From assembly GCA_025353765.1 (NCBI GenBank), contig JANXOD010000008.1, positions 523,573 to 587,572 of the forward strand: 64,000 nt of DNA. Reading direction: 5' to 3'. Below, piece by piece: positions 7,630 through 18,009 of this stretch; positions within the stretch are counted from its first letter, which is position 1, and each line of letters starts with the position of its first letter. A program made the position numbers and the translations under genes. Under the pieces are notes generated by a model. That model did no database searches. It was not told where the DNA came from and saw only the letters and a list, made by a program, of their open reading frames with translations. Source of the DNA: Sphingobacteriales bacterium. Its GTDB lineage: Bacteria > Bacteroidota > Bacteroidia > Sphingobacteriales > Sphingobacteriaceae.

Positions 7630-8718
7630 TTACGCAGATTTTTTAGAGTACTCAGATAATGGGCAATCAAATGTTTCTGCTAAATAATTATCTAATTCAT
7701 CTGCTTTGGATGCCAACTGGCTAATCTGTTGCATAACTGTATCTGCTTCCTGCGAAAAAGCATCCGCTATAGCAATTCGATATGATACATACACTTCGCT
7801 ATTATAAACACCCAGTTTTAATGGTTCAATAGCAGAAGCACTGAGTAAGTAGCGAAAAAGTGGCTCTAAATTTTGTTTAGGCAACACATTAATGGGTGAA
7901 GTAATATAAAGGTAATTGTAATTATAAACAAAGGCTCTTATAAAAGAACTCCCCTTATAAAATTCCCAAAATTCATATCCTCTTCTTGCTAAAACGGGAT
8001 TTATGCCAATTCCATTTATTGCTTTTTCACAAAAAACGGCCAAATCTGTTAAAATTGCTTTATCAAAAAGCTTGCTATCAATGGTGTTTCCACAATTAGG
8101 GCAATACTCTGTTTGCTCATGTATTAGTGTACTGCAGGAGTTACATTTTACGGTAAAATCCTTACCGTGCATATCCTGCAATGATTTTAATTCCTCAGCC
8201 AGCTGTTTTACAGGTATTCCAAACCCCATATTATCTGCCTGTGTAAACTTTGATGTCGTAATAGCCACCACATTTCCGTTAGAATTAAACATGGGTCCTC
8301 CACTATTTCCAGGATTTACAGCAGCATCTGTTTGCAGATAATATTTGCCATCCATTAATTGATTCACAGCAGATACAGTACCATCTGTTACGGTGAAAGG
8401 CATCCCAAAAGGAAAACCGGCTACATAAATTTGTTCTCCGCTATTCATAACCATCTCCGGGTCGAAAGAAAGCGCCGGAAGATTTTCAAAAGACTCTTCT
8501 GTGCGAAGAAATGCAATATCTATTTGAGGATTAACCATGACCACCTTTGCCAGGAAACGGTTTTTGTTAACATCTTCAATAGCTACTTCATGCGCACCGT
8601 CTACAACGTGGAAATTAGAAACAAATATATTTTCATTTTTCAGGTAAAAACAAGTACCAGAGCCTTGAGAAGTACTTACTTTAAATACAACTTGTGATAA
8701 TATGTTATGATCGATCAT
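7630..8718 (-). CDS. Trypsin-like serine protease with zinc ribbon and C-terminal YbjN-like domain
   Basis: 362 residues from M-I-D-H-N-I-L at 8718, preferred over the in-frame ATG at 8763 because the latter lies inside the upstream gene; the gap to that gene becomes 13 bases. An HtrA/trypsin-fold domain occupies residues 1-180 with the triad His37 (S-N-F-H-V-V), Asp67 (Q-I-D-I-A) and Ser139 (G-N-S-G-G-P). A four-cysteine zinc ribbon follows (Cys192, 195, 206, 209), then a 130-residue region that resembles a part of the neighbouring protein (L-P-x-x-N, P-L near equal positions) and has the look of a YbjN/type III chaperone-like fold. No signal peptide or PDZ domain is visible, so it is probably cytoplasmic. 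The peptide substrate is unknown. Confidence 0.82.
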   Translation of the reverse strand: MIDHNILSQVVFKVSTSQGSGTCFYLKNENIFVSNFHVVDGAHEVAIEDVNKNRFLAKVVMVNPQIDIAFLRTEESFENLPALSFDPEMVMNSGEQIYVAGFPFGMPFTVTDGTVSAVNQLMDGKYYLQTDAAVNPGNSGGPMFNSNGNVVAITTSKFTQADNMGFGIPVKQLAEELKSLQDMHGKDFTVKCNSCSTLIHEQTEYCPNCGNTIDSKLFDKAILTDLAVFCEKAINGIGINPVLARRGYEFWEFYKGSSFIRAFVYNYNYLYITSPINVLPKQNLEPLFRYLLSASAIEPLKLGVYNSEVYVSYRIAIADAFSQEADTVMQQISQLASKADELDNYLAETFDCPLSEYSKKSA

Positions 8719-8731
8719 ATTTTTTCTTAAA

Positions 8732-9949
8732 TTAATTACCGAATAGTTTAGAAAAGAAACCACCTACTAGGGTAGAAGTTAATGATGGAGTTGGAGCCGG
8801 AGCTGCTGCCGCTTGTGGCACTGCTTCTGCCACTTGTGATTGGAGATTGCCTGCCATAATACTTTTCATACCATCTACTAATATTTGTGCAGCTTCTTTC
8901 CACTCTTTATCTGAAGCTTTTTCTAACATACTGTTTATAAAACTATTTAAATCAATAGGAATATTAACATAAAAAGAGCTATAGTATAATGTGGTAAGCA
9001 CAGTAAGTGTAGCACCCATATAATTTGTAGCATTCAGTTCTTCTGTTGCTGTTTGCACCCTTCCTTCCCAAGTTTTTTGTCTATCGGCCAGAGTAGATGT
9101 TGATTTAAAGGGAACAAATATTTCTGCCTTATATAAATCTGCTATAAATGCTTCTTTTCCATTTTCTTTAATTTTCTGTAAAACTTTTTTGCAAGAATTT
9201 ATTTTGTCCTGAGTAGAACCATGCCCATATAAATAATCAACAGCATCTTCCAGTTCGTTTTTTATAGTGCCTTGTGGAGAAGCATAATGTTCAATTTTCA
9301 ATAGAGCCAATGCAACAATTTCTGATGAAAATTCATACCATCGTTTACTTTCAAAATAAGTGGCATATTCCATTGCTTCATCAATATAGGCACAGGTTTG
9401 CATCCAGGCTTGTTCAGCCTGTTCGCTACTGTAAGCCACAATTTTGGGTTCCTGAAGCCTTTTTGCCTTGTGTTTTACGGTAAAATAATCATCGTATTTA
9501 TCGCCTGTTTGGCAAATTTCCTTCAACACATCATACATTTTATATGGCTCGCAGGTATTTAGTTTGCATTGAAAGGAAAACGCCAGATTATTCTCCTGAA
9601 GGCCAATAGATGACAGATTTAAAGGTGAAAAATTGAGTTCGGCAATTTTACGTAAAACAGGAATCGTATTGGTTTCCGGTAATTGTAAAAAAGGTGCGTT
9701 TACTTCAATCCGGTCATTTACTAATTTAATAGTTACCACGATGCTACCATGAGGTACTTCAAAGGAAGTCTGATCAGCATTTCCAAATTTTTTCCGTAAT
9801 TGGGGATCAATATAATCCAACAAAGCATAAAAGGATGCTTTATAATCTTTGTTTTGATAAGCATCTACTGTGGTTTTCCAATAGGAAACATCAACCTTAC
9901 TTGTAGTTAATCCCGCTAAGGGCAAATGAAACTTAGGAGTTTGATTCAT
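8732..9949 (-). CDS. Uncharacterised protein with YbjN-like domain, partner of the protease
   Basis: 405 residues, no signal peptide. Residues about 55-150 (I-E-V-N-A-P-F-L-Q-L-P, then N-T-I-P-V-L-R-K-I, S-P-L-N-L-S-S-I-G-L and a closing D-D-Y-F) align with the C-terminal part of the downstream protease and look like a YbjN/type III secretion chaperone-like fold. The middle (170-370) is helical without a recognised domain. The tail is an Ala/Pro linker (A-A-A-A-P-A-P-T-P) ending in hydrophobic G-G-F-F-S-K-L-F-G-N, which could be a docking or membrane-associating peptide. The gene precedes the protease by 13 bases, so the two are an operon. The function is unknown. Confidence 0.75.
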   Translation of the reverse strand: MNQTPKFHLPLAGLTTSKVDVSYWKTTVDAYQNKDYKASFYALLDYIDPQLRKKFGNADQTSFEVPHGSIVVTIKLVNDRIEVNAPFLQLPETNTIPVLRKIAELNFSPLNLSSIGLQENNLAFSFQCKLNTCEPYKMYDVLKEICQTGDKYDDYFTVKHKAKRLQEPKIVAYSSEQAEQAWMQTCAYIDEAMEYATYFESKRWYEFSSEIVALALLKIEHYASPQGTIKNELEDAVDYLYGHGSTQDKINSCKKVLQKIKENGKEAFIADLYKAEIFVPFKSTSTLADRQKTWEGRVQTATEELNATNYMGATLTVLTTLYYSSFYVNIPIDLNSFINSMLEKASDKEWKEAAQILVDGMKSIMAGNLQSQVAEAVPQAAAAPAPTPSLTSTLVGGFFSKLFGN

Positions 9950-10115
9950 AGTTTATTAATTATCTATTAATATATAACAAGGTTAAAAACTTTTCGATAA
10001 AAATACAGGTTTAAACTATATTTATCTGTAATATATTCTTTACATTATTATCTTATTTCTTCTATAGAAGCAAATCCTTCTATTTTTCCATAAATTAATC
10101 TTTAATACTGGAAAT

Positions 10116-12725
10116 TTACCCTTTTAACAAACGCTGTATTTCATCTAGTTTCATCAAAGCCTCTACAGGTGTTAATGTATTTACATCCAAGTTGTTCAAC
10201 ATATCACGAATCTTTACCAATACTGGATCATCAATAGAAAACATTTGAAGCTGATAAGCTTGTTGCTGTACTTTTTTTATACTGTCTTTAATATGTTCGC
10301 CGCCGGTTCGTTCCTGCTCTAAGCGTTTTAGTATTTCGTTTGCCCTGCTTACCAGTTTTTGCGGCATTCCGGCCATTTTAGCCACATGAATACCAAAACT
10401 ATGTTCGCTCCCACCTGGCACCAATTTGCGAAGAAAAATCACTTTATTCCCAACCTCTTTTACAGATACATTAAAATTCTTAATCCTGCTAAAGGAATTT
10501 GTTAGTTCATTTAGCTCGTGATAATGTGTCGCAAATAAAGTTTTTGCTTTTGCGGATGGGTGATTGTGCAAATATTCAGCAATAGACCAGGCAATTGAAA
10601 TACCATCATACGTACTTGTACCACGTCCTATTTCATCCATCAGGATTAAACTTCTTTCTGATAAATTATTTAGGATGCTGGCGGTTTCGTTCATTTCAAC
10701 CATAAAGGTGGATTCGCCTGATGTTAAATTATCAGAAGCACCTACACGGGTAAATATCTTATCAACTAACCCAATTTTAGCTTCTTTAGCCGGAACAAAA
10801 CATCCCATTTGGGCCATCAAAACAATTAAACCCGTTTGCCTGAGTAAAGCCGATTTACCGGACATGTTCGGTCCGGTAATAATAATAATCTGCTGTATTT
10901 CACTATCAAGAAAAACATCATTGGTAATATATTCTTCACCCGGAGGAAGATTTTTTTCGATAACCGGATGCCTACCGCCTTTAATATCAATCAGGCTGCC
11001 TTCATCCATATCGGGCTTTACATAATAGTTTTTAATAGCAAGCGTGGCAAAATTGAGTAGCACATCCAATTGAGCGACCAACTGGCCATTCAGTTGAATG
11101 GGCTTTATGTATTCGGAAAGTGCAGAGGTCAATTCGTTGTATAAGCTAGTTTCCAGTACCAGTATCTTTTCTTCAGCACCTAAAATCTGCTCTTCGTATT
11201 CTTTTAATTCCGGCGTAATATAACGCTCAGCATTCACCAGCGTTTGCTTTCTAAGCCATTCGGCCGGAACTTTATCCTTATGCGTATGCGTAACTTCTAA
11301 ATAATATCCAAACACATTATTAAAAGCCACTTTAAGTGATGGAATTCCCGTAATTTCTGCTTCCCGCTTTTGGATTTCCAGTAAATATCCCTTCCCGCCA
11401 AAAGCGATCTTTCGCAGCCGATCCAACTCTTCATCTATTCCTTCAGCAATTACACCGCCTTTAATTACCATCACCGGTGGCTCCGGATTTAATTCTTTTT
11501 CTATTTTATCGCGAATAAGAAAACAAGGATCCAGTTGATCGGCTATGGTTTTTAGTGCATTGCTTTCTGATATTTCGCATAAAGTTTTAAGATTAGCAAT
11601 GGCGTATAAAGCCCGTTTAAGCTGCATCACTTCCCGCGGATTGGCTTTTTGCAAACCAATTTTGGAAATTAGCCTTTCCAGATCACCAATTTGTTTTATT
11701 TCATGCAATAGTTTTTCACTCAATTCATCCTCATTAACTAAAAACTCTACTACATCCAGCCGCTCTTGTATAGGTTTAATTTCCTTTAATGGCATAATTA
11801 TCCATCGCCGAAGCAGCCTTGCTCCCATTGGCGAACAAGTTTTATCCAGTACATCTACCAAAGAAATCGCATTTTCATTAGCCGAACCCACTAATTCCAA
11901 ATTACGGATAGTGAAACGGTCAAGCCACATATAACGTTCTTCTTCAATCCGTGCTATTGATGAGATATGTTGCAGGTTGCGATGTTCGGTTTCGTTTAAA
12001 TAATGCAAGGCAACACCGGCAGCTGTGATGGCTAAAGGATATTTTTCAATACCAAAACCTTTTAAGGATTTAACTTCAAAATGTTTGAGCAGGAATTCGC
12101 TGGCATAATCACCGCTGTAAGCCCAATCATCCAGATGATAGGTATAAAAACGGTCGCCAAAAATTTCGGTGAAATCCCGGTGACGGCTTTTTTGAAAGAT
12201 AACTTCACTAGGCTTAAAACTTTGCAGCAGTTTATCTATATAATTAGCATCACCCTGTGCCACTAGAAACTCTCCAGTAGAAATATCAACAAAAGCGATA
12301 CCGAATGAGTTTTTTTCGAAATATAAGGATGCTAAATAGTTGTTTGTATTTTGCTGAATGATATTATCGCTGTATGATACACCTGGGGTTATCAATTCAG
12401 TAACGCCTCGCTTAACAATATTTTTTGTTGCCTTCGCATCTTCCAACTGATCACAAATAGCCACCCGCTGACCGGCACGAACCAGTTTAGGCAGATATGT
12501 TTCTAATGAATGATAGGGAAATCCGGCCAATTCAATAGGTACACCAGAATTATGCCCTCTCTTGGTTAATACAATTCCTAAAATGGCGGATGTTTTTATG
12601 GCATCCTGACCAAAGGTCTCATAAAAATCGCCCACACGAAACAACAATAAGGCACCGGGATATTTAGCCTTAATGGTATTGTATTGCTGCATTAAAGGAG
12701 ATTCCTTGGTATCGCTCTTTGCCAA
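10116..12725 (-). CDS. mutS: DNA mismatch repair protein MutS
   Basis: 869 residues, full length for the family. The mismatch-reading motif is present (G-D-F-Y-E, Phe34 and Glu36), followed by connector, lever and clamp regions, then the ATPase: Walker A G-P-N-M-S-G-K-S near 618, S-T-F-M-V-E-M in the signature region, Walker [13 protein letters not shown], and F-A-T-H-Y-H-E-L. The C terminus carries the helix-turn-helix dimerisation tail. It recognises mispairs after replication and recruits MutL. It is monocistronic as far as can be seen, with 166 bases to the next gene downstream. Confidence 0.97.
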   Translation of the reverse strand: MAKSDTKESPLMQQYNTIKAKYPGALLLFRVGDFYETFGQDAIKTSAILGIVLTKRGHNSGVPIELAGFPYHSLETYLPKLVRAGQRVAICDQLEDAKATKNIVKRGVTELITPGVSYSDNIIQQNTNNYLASLYFEKNSFGIAFVDISTGEFLVAQGDANYIDKLLQSFKPSEVIFQKSRHRDFTEIFGDRFYTYHLDDWAYSGDYASEFLLKHFEVKSLKGFGIEKYPLAITAAGVALHYLNETEHRNLQHISSIARIEEERYMWLDRFTIRNLELVGSANENAISLVDVLDKTCSPMGARLLRRWIIMPLKEIKPIQERLDVVEFLVNEDELSEKLLHEIKQIGDLERLISKIGLQKANPREVMQLKRALYAIANLKTLCEISESNALKTIADQLDPCFLIRDKIEKELNPEPPVMVIKGGVIAEGIDEELDRLRKIAFGGKGYLLEIQKREAEITGIPSLKVAFNNVFGYYLEVTHTHKDKVPAEWLRKQTLVNAERYITPELKEYEEQILGAEEKILVLETSLYNELTSALSEYIKPIQLNGQLVAQLDVLLNFATLAIKNYYVKPDMDEGSLIDIKGGRHPVIEKNLPPGEEYITNDVFLDSEIQQIIIITGPNMSGKSALLRQTGLIVLMAQMGCFVPAKEAKIGLVDKIFTRVGASDNLTSGESTFMVEMNETASILNNLSERSLILMDEIGRGTSTYDGISIAWSIAEYLHNHPSAKAKTLFATHYHELNELTNSFSRIKNFNVSVKEVGNKVIFLRKLVPGGSEHSFGIHVAKMAGMPQKLVSRANEILKRLEQERTGGEHIKDSIKKVQQQAYQLQMFSIDDPVLVKIRDMLNNLDVNTLTPVEALMKLDEIQRLLKG

Positions 12726-13078
12726 TCTTTATTTTTTTGAATGGCGGTAAAGTTAAGGGATTAAGAGGTTTTTAAGTTGTATGTGGAAAAAAAGCCGTAG
12801 TGATAAAGGATAGCAGCATGGAACTTCAATCAAGGGCATTAAAATAAATAAAAACGTCTCAGTATCATTTGCACCACTGCACTATAGTAAAATTTGTGTT
12901 CTATGCCATTCTATTTTTTATTCTATATGTAAGTTTAGTTATACTTTACTTAGACAATCTAGTGATATTTTAAGCGAATAAAATAGTTAAAATAGCTAAA
13001 CATGAGAAAGTTTGATATTTTATAACCAATTGATAACAAATAGCTAAATTGCCGGCTCCAAAATTTTTATATAAATAA
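12726..13078. other. Intergenic region between divergent mutS and thiolase genes
   Basis: 353 AT-rich bases with no supported gene, RNA or repeat. TTGCACC near 12869 followed by TAAAATTTG near 12885 is a poor promoter match (wrong spacing), so I do not call it. Confidence 0.45.
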
Positions 13079-14257
13079 ATGAAAGAAGTATATATTATAT
13101 CAGCTGTGCGTACTCCAATAGGTAGTTTTGGAGGCAGTTTAGCTACGGTTTCTGCTACAAAATTAGGTGCCACAGCCATTAAAGCTGCGGTTGAAAAAGC
13201 AGGTATTAATCCCAATCAGGTGCAGGAAGTTTTTATGGGAAATGTATTGTCTGCCAATGTAGGGCAGGCTCCTGCAACACAGGCAGCAAAGTTTGCCGGC
13301 TTACCGGATGTTCCGTCAACCACAATTAATAAAGTCTGTGCATCAGGTACTAAAGCCCTCATATTTGCTGCACAAAGTATTGCTTTAGGCGAAAACGATA
13401 TTGTTGTTGCCGGAGGCATGGAAAGCATGAGTAATGTCCCTTATTATTTGGATAAAGCACGTAATGGCTATCGGTTAGGAGACGGGCAAATTATTGATGG
13501 CTTGATAAAAGACGGTTTATGGGATGTTTATAATAATTATCACATGGGTTCGGCAGCAGAATTATGCGCCACAGAATGCAATATCAGTCGTGAACAACAG
13601 GATGCTTATGCGATAGAATCTTATAAAAGATCGCAGGCAGCACAGATCAATGGAAAATTTTCAAATGAGATTATACCTGTAGAAATTACAGACCGCAAAG
13701 GTGATATAATACTTATAACAGAAGATGACGAAGTTAAGGCTGTAAAGTTTGAAAAAATCGCTTCTTTAAAACCTGTATTTAGAAAAGATGGAACGGTAAC
13801 CGCAGCCAATGCTTCTGCATTAAATGACGGTGCAGCCTCATTAGTTTTAATGAGTAAAGAAAAAGCAGAAGAACTTGGATTAAAACCCTTGGCCAAAATC
13901 ATAGCTTATGCCGATGCACAACAAGCACCAGAATGGTTTACAACAGCACCATCTAAAGCTATTCCAATTGCATTGCAAAGAGCTAAACTATCGCCAAATC
14001 AGGTAGATTATTATGAAATTAACGAGGCTTTTTCTGTCGTTTCTATCGCCAACAATAACATTTTAAAACTTGATCCTGCAAAAGTAAATGTAAACGGAGG
14101 TGCTGTTTCATTAGGACATCCCCTAGGTGCTTCAGGTGCACGTATAGTAGTTACTCTTTTAAATGTGTTGAAACAAAATGGTGGGAAAATTGGTGTTGCG
14201 GGCATTTGCAATGGAGGTGGTGGTGCCAGTGCCATAGTGATTGAAAATATGCAGTAA
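13079..14257 (+). CDS. Acetyl-CoA C-acetyltransferase (thiolase)
   Basis: 392 residues, usual length for a biosynthetic/degradative thiolase II. The acyl-enzyme cysteine is Cys87 (N-K-V-C-A-S-G), the catalytic histidine His347 (G-H-P-L-G-A-S-G) and the proton-relay cysteine Cys377 (C-N-G-G-G-G-A). N-E-A-F lies in the third motif. It interconverts two acetyl-CoA with acetoacetyl-CoA and CoA in the cytoplasm. A 3-hydroxybutyryl-CoA dehydrogenase and an enoyl-CoA hydratase elsewhere in the window could act in the same route, though not in the same operon. The next gene starts 10 bases later and may be co-transcribed. Confidence 0.93.
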   Translation: MKEVYIISAVRTPIGSFGGSLATVSATKLGATAIKAAVEKAGINPNQVQEVFMGNVLSANVGQAPATQAAKFAGLPDVPSTTINKVCASGTKALIFAAQSIALGENDIVVAGGMESMSNVPYYLDKARNGYRLGDGQIIDGLIKDGLWDVYNNYHMGSAAELCATECNISREQQDAYAIESYKRSQAAQINGKFSNEIIPVEITDRKGDIILITEDDEVKAVKFEKIASLKPVFRKDGTVTAANASALNDGAASLVLMSKEKAEELGLKPLAKIIAYADAQQAPEWFTTAPSKAIPIALQRAKLSPNQVDYYEINEAFSVVSIANNNILKLDPAKVNVNGGAVSLGHPLGASGARIVVTLLNVLKQNGGKIGVAGICNGGGGASAIVIENMQ

Positions 14258-14267
14258 ATCAGATTGC

Positions 14268-15200
14268 ATGAAGCGTTTAACCTGGAGTATCATTTTAATT
14301 TTGGCCGGAACTTTATATACGTATGCACAACATACAGATGGAAATAAAGACCGGCAGCATTTTTCAGTTTTGCTGGATAGCTTAAAATCATTGAACTATA
14401 AAATTATAAATAATACGATTGAGCCCGAACGGTATAATGCCAATTATACATTTATTAAAACATTAGTAAGCACCTTAAAAACGCCAGGCTCTTTCAATTT
14501 TAGTTTTGACTCTTTAAAATCTTTATCAGTTCAAACCTCTGCCGACAAACGCTTTCGTATTTTCAGTTGGAGTATAATGAATAATGATGGAAGTTACCGG
14601 TATTATGGTACTGTACAAATGAATAATCCGGATGGGAAATTGAAAATGTTTCCTTTGGTAGATTATTCATCCGCAATAAAAAATCCGAAAGATACAGTTA
14701 CCACTAACAATAACTGGTATGGCGCACAGTATTACAAAATCATTCCGGTAACGTATAATGTACCTGTTCCCTATTATATTTTATTAGGATGGAAAGGCAA
14801 TACTATAAAATCCACCAAAAAAGTAATTGATGTATTATATTTTAAAGATGGCAAAGCTATTTTTGGAATGCCCGTTTTTGATGGTGATAAAGATCATCCT
14901 ACAAGCAAGCGTATTATTTTTGAATATAGCCGGAAAGCATCTATGGTTTTAATTTATGACGTTAAAACCGAAGTAATTGAATTTGATCATTTAGCTCCGT
15001 CAGATCCCAAGCTGAAAGAAAGGCATGAGTTGTATGGTCCTGATTTTTCTTATGATGGGTATAAACTAGTTAACGGACGTTGGAAATTAATACAAGACCT
15101 GAAATTAAAAAATACTCCCACAGATAAAGATGAGCAGTTTAATGATCCTAAAAAAATGCCGGGTGCTGGTGTTTTTAAAAACAAAAATACTAATCATTAA
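14268..15200 (+). CDS. Secreted protein of unknown function
   Basis: 310 residues from M-K-R-L-T-W at 14268. An in-frame upstream ATG at 14241 lies inside the thiolase gene and would put charged residues before the signal peptide, so I reject it. The signal peptide (T-W-S-I-I-L-I-L-A-G-T-L-Y) ends near A-Q-H. The mature part is beta-rich with conserved-looking R-I-F-S-W-S, Y-R-Y-Y-G-T-V-Q, W-Y-G-A-Q-Y-Y-K-I and Y-x-L-L-G-W-K-G-N; similar proteins are widespread in Bacteroidota but I know no function. A periplasmic location is inferred. Spacing suggests translation after the thiolase gene on one message. Confidence 0.7.
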   Translation: MKRLTWSIILILAGTLYTYAQHTDGNKDRQHFSVLLDSLKSLNYKIINNTIEPERYNANYTFIKTLVSTLKTPGSFNFSFDSLKSLSVQTSADKRFRIFSWSIMNNDGSYRYYGTVQMNNPDGKLKMFPLVDYSSAIKNPKDTVTTNNNWYGAQYYKIIPVTYNVPVPYYILLGWKGNTIKSTKKVIDVLYFKDGKAIFGMPVFDGDKDHPTSKRIIFEYSRKASMVLIYDVKTEVIEFDHLAPSDPKLKERHELYGPDFSYDGYKLVNGRWKLIQDLKLKNTPTDKDEQFNDPKKMPGAGVFKNKNTNH

Positions 15201-15377
15201 TTATAACCTATTCTCTTAAACACAAACCTTCTGATAATATATAAAAACAGCTTTATTATGTATTTAATTGCTACTGATATTAACAAATAAATATTTTAAT
15301 GCATTAAACCGAGATAGAGATTCTGTTTTATTCAAAAACGACCAATTTATTTCTAATTTATAGTAATACCTTAAGCT

Positions 15378-16223
15378 ATGACAACAAAAGAAGTGATTGA
15401 GGCTTTTAATAATTTTAAACCCGGCAATGATGATTTTGATAACTTAAGCGATTTAAGTAGTCTTGGTGTTGAGCTTTTAAAAAATAAAGATGCTCATTTA
15501 GGATTTGAGACAGTATTTAAAACTATTGAAAAATATTCAAAAAAAGATTTACTAATACCAGGGCTGGTTGCCTATAATATAAAAAACTCTCTGAAAAAAT
15601 ATGGGCAATATCTTTTCCAGTCACTTAGCAGAAAACCTACTTGCAGTACTTTAGATATACTTAATGATATTATAGAGAAGAAAGATAAGGCTTCTCTAAA
15701 ACGAAAAGAATATATTAACCAGTTGCAGCAATGCATTACGCATCCTAAAGCAGATGAATCTGCCAAAGAAAAAGCTAAACAATTATATACACTTTTTACA
15801 ATGAGTACAACAGATATAATTAACGCTCTAAATAATTTTGAATCTGCCGGTGATGAAAGCATTGATTTGGAATATTTAAACCCTATTATTTGGCAACTTA
15901 TTAAGAAGGAAGATGCTCATCTGGCTTGTGATGCCTTAATTAATATCTTTGAAAGAAATTCGGAAGCCGAATTTGGAGCACCGGGCTCAATCGTTCATAC
16001 TTTGGAAGATTTCCCAGGAACATATGAAAAATATCTCTTTGAATCACTTGAGCGGAAGCCTGCCTATATGACTTTAATAATGTTTGAAAGGATAATTAAT
16101 GAAGAAAAAAATAATGAGCAAAAGAAAAAATATCTAAATACAATGAAAAGCTATATAAATCATCCTTATGCAAGTCAATTGGTAAAAGAACAGGCTAAGT
16201 CTTATTATGATTTATCTAGCTAA
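15378..16223 (+). CDS. Internally duplicated alpha-helical protein of unknown function
   Basis: 281 residues, no signal peptide. The protein is two copies of one roughly 140-residue helical module: residues 1-143 (M-T-T-K-E-V-I-E-A-F-N-N-F ... H-P-K-A-D-E-S-A-K-E-K-A-K) and 144-281 (M-S-T-T-D-I-I-N-A-L-N-N-F ... H-P-Y-A-S-Q-L-V-K-E-Q-A-K). Both contain K-x-D-A-H-L, a Y-x-x-Y-L-F-x-S-L-x-R-K-P block, and a closing Y-I-N-H/C-I-T-H-P block. The helical repeats resemble the HEAT-like architecture of some polymorphic-toxin immunity proteins, but no toxin gene lies nearby, so this is only a suggestion. It stands alone between two transcription units. Confidence 0.7.
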   Translation: MTTKEVIEAFNNFKPGNDDFDNLSDLSSLGVELLKNKDAHLGFETVFKTIEKYSKKDLLIPGLVAYNIKNSLKKYGQYLFQSLSRKPTCSTLDILNDIIEKKDKASLKRKEYINQLQQCITHPKADESAKEKAKQLYTLFTMSTTDIINALNNFESAGDESIDLEYLNPIIWQLIKKEDAHLACDALINIFERNSEAEFGAPGSIVHTLEDFPGTYEKYLFESLERKPAYMTLIMFERIINEEKNNEQKKKYLNTMKSYINHPYASQLVKEQAKSYYDLSS

Positions 16224-16324
16224 TTATTACATATGCTAAAATCAATATGGTTACGAGGAAATATCAATAAACATCCTTAATTTGCAATTTATTAAAATGC
16301 ATAAATCCACACTTATTTAATTAT

Positions 16325-17893
16325 ATGGCTAAAGAATTAGTTGCAGTTGATCTAAAAACATTAGATACATTTCCAAAAACAGGCCATCCGAAAGGTTTGT
16401 ACGTATTGTTTGCTACAGAAATGTGGGAGCGATTCAGTTATTATGGCATGCGGGCAATCCTGGTATTGTTCATGACTAAAGCCTTATTATACGATAAAGC
16501 TTTTGCTTCAAATCTTTACGGAAGCTATACTGGGTTAGTTTACTTAACTCCACTTATTGGTGGTTATGTGGCGGATCGTTTTTGGGGTAATCAACGTTCT
16601 ATCATAACCGGAGGCCTCTTAATGGCATTCGGCCAGTTTCTTTTATTCTTCTGCGGACAAACCTATCATAGTTCTAGTGAACTGTCCACCTTTTTATTCT
16701 TTGCAGGATTAGGATTTTTAATTGCCGGAAATGGATTTTTCAAACCAAATATATCTTCTATGGTTGGTCAGCTTTACCCACAAGGCGATAGAAGAATTGA
16801 TGCAGCTTACACCATTTTTTACATGGGTATTAATGTAGGTGGTGCAATTGGCCCAATTATTTGTGGTTTAGTAGGAGATACTGGAATTCCCGGAGATTTT
16901 AAATGGGGGTTTTTAGCAGCAGGCATTGGAATGATATTAGGTGTACTTATCTTTAAAAGATTTAAAGATAAATATGTAACTGCCCCTAACGGTCAAGTTT
17001 TAGGCTTAACACCATTAAAAGCAGACGGAACTAAGCACGTTAAAACATCTAATGTTTTAGTTTTTGGAGGATTACTTGCTTTATCCATAGCTCTTATCGG
17101 ATTATTATATATTGATGCCACCAAGTTTGGGATACTATCTTACTTACTTGTAGCCTCGGTTTTAGGCATCGGCTTTATGATTTTTTCTGATAAAGCATTA
17201 AACAAAATAGAAAAGCAGCGCATCAGTGTGATCTTTATAGTTGCTTTTTTTGTGATCTTTTTTTGGAGTGCCTTCGAACAGGCTGGCGCATCACTGACTT
17301 TTTTCGCTGAAGAGCAAACCCAGCGTGATTTAGGTTGGTTTACCGTTCCGGCAAGTTTTTTCCAATCCTTGAACTCCATATTTGTAGTGGCCTTTGCTCC
17401 TATTTTTGCATTATTATGGGTTAAATTAGGCAACCGTGGAAAAGAGCCTTCATCTCCCACAAAAATGGCTATTGGTTTATTTTTATTGGCTCTGGGATAT
17501 TTGGTAATTGCTTATGGCGTAAAAGGTGTTCAACCCGGAGTAAAAGTAAGTATGATGTGGCTTACAGGTATGTATGCTTTACATACTTGTGGCGAGTTAT
17601 GCCTTTCTCCTATCGGCTTATCTCTTGTGAATAAATTAGCGCCATTCCGCTTTGCTTCCTTATTAATGGCTGTTTGGTTTTTAGCCAATGCAGCTGCAAA
17701 TAAATTAGCAGGTGTATTAAGTGCCTTATACCCCGATCCAACTAAGCCGATCCCACATTTATTCGGTTTTGAGATTACAGGCCTCTATGAGTTTTTTATG
17801 CTATTTCTAATTATGTCTGGTATCGCTTCATTAATTCTGTTTGGAGTAACTAAATATTTACAAAGAATGATGCATCTGGATAAACAATTTTAA
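16325..17893 (+). CDS. Proton-dependent oligopeptide transporter (POT/PTR family)
   Basis: 522 residues with about 14 hydrophobic segments in the inner membrane. The family signature E-x-W-E-R-F-S-Y-Y-G-M is at residues 32-42; its E-x-x-E-R couples proton flow to peptide uptake. Further POT blocks are Y-T-G-L-V-Y-L-T-P-L-I-G-G, F-K-P-N-I-S-S-M-V-G, Y-M-G-I-N-V-G and W-S-A-F-E-Q-A-G. It imports di- and tripeptides. It is followed by a hairpin terminator at 17914-17950 and preceded by 100 bases, so it is a single-gene unit. Confidence 0.92.
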   Translation: MAKELVAVDLKTLDTFPKTGHPKGLYVLFATEMWERFSYYGMRAILVLFMTKALLYDKAFASNLYGSYTGLVYLTPLIGGYVADRFWGNQRSIITGGLLMAFGQFLLFFCGQTYHSSSELSTFLFFAGLGFLIAGNGFFKPNISSMVGQLYPQGDRRIDAAYTIFYMGINVGGAIGPIICGLVGDTGIPGDFKWGFLAAGIGMILGVLIFKRFKDKYVTAPNGQVLGLTPLKADGTKHVKTSNVLVFGGLLALSIALIGLLYIDATKFGILSYLLVASVLGIGFMIFSDKALNKIEKQRISVIFIVAFFVIFFWSAFEQAGASLTFFAEEQTQRDLGWFTVPASFFQSLNSIFVVAFAPIFALLWVKLGNRGKEPSSPTKMAIGLFLLALGYLVIAYGVKGVQPGVKVSMMWLTGMYALHTCGELCLSPIGLSLVNKLAPFRFASLLMAVWFLANAAANKLAGVLSALYPDPTKPIPHLFGFEITGLYEFFMLFLIMSGIASLILFGVTKYLQRMMHLDKQF

Positions 17894-17913
17894 ACAGAGG
17901 AAGCATAAAATTC

Positions 17914-17950
17914 ATACAAAAGACATTAAGAAAACTTAATGCTTTTGTAT
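17914..17950 (+). terminator. Hairpin terminator after the peptide transporter
   Basis: Left arm 17914-17930 (ATACAAAAG, a bulged A, CATTAAG), loop AAAA, right arm 17935-17950; sixteen pairs with a single bulge, 20 bases beyond the transporter stop. Confidence 0.65.
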
Positions 17951-18009
17951 TTCCGCTTGCTACTAAATTCTATATAAACTCCTATCTTCGCTATCCTAAA
18001 ACAAAATCC

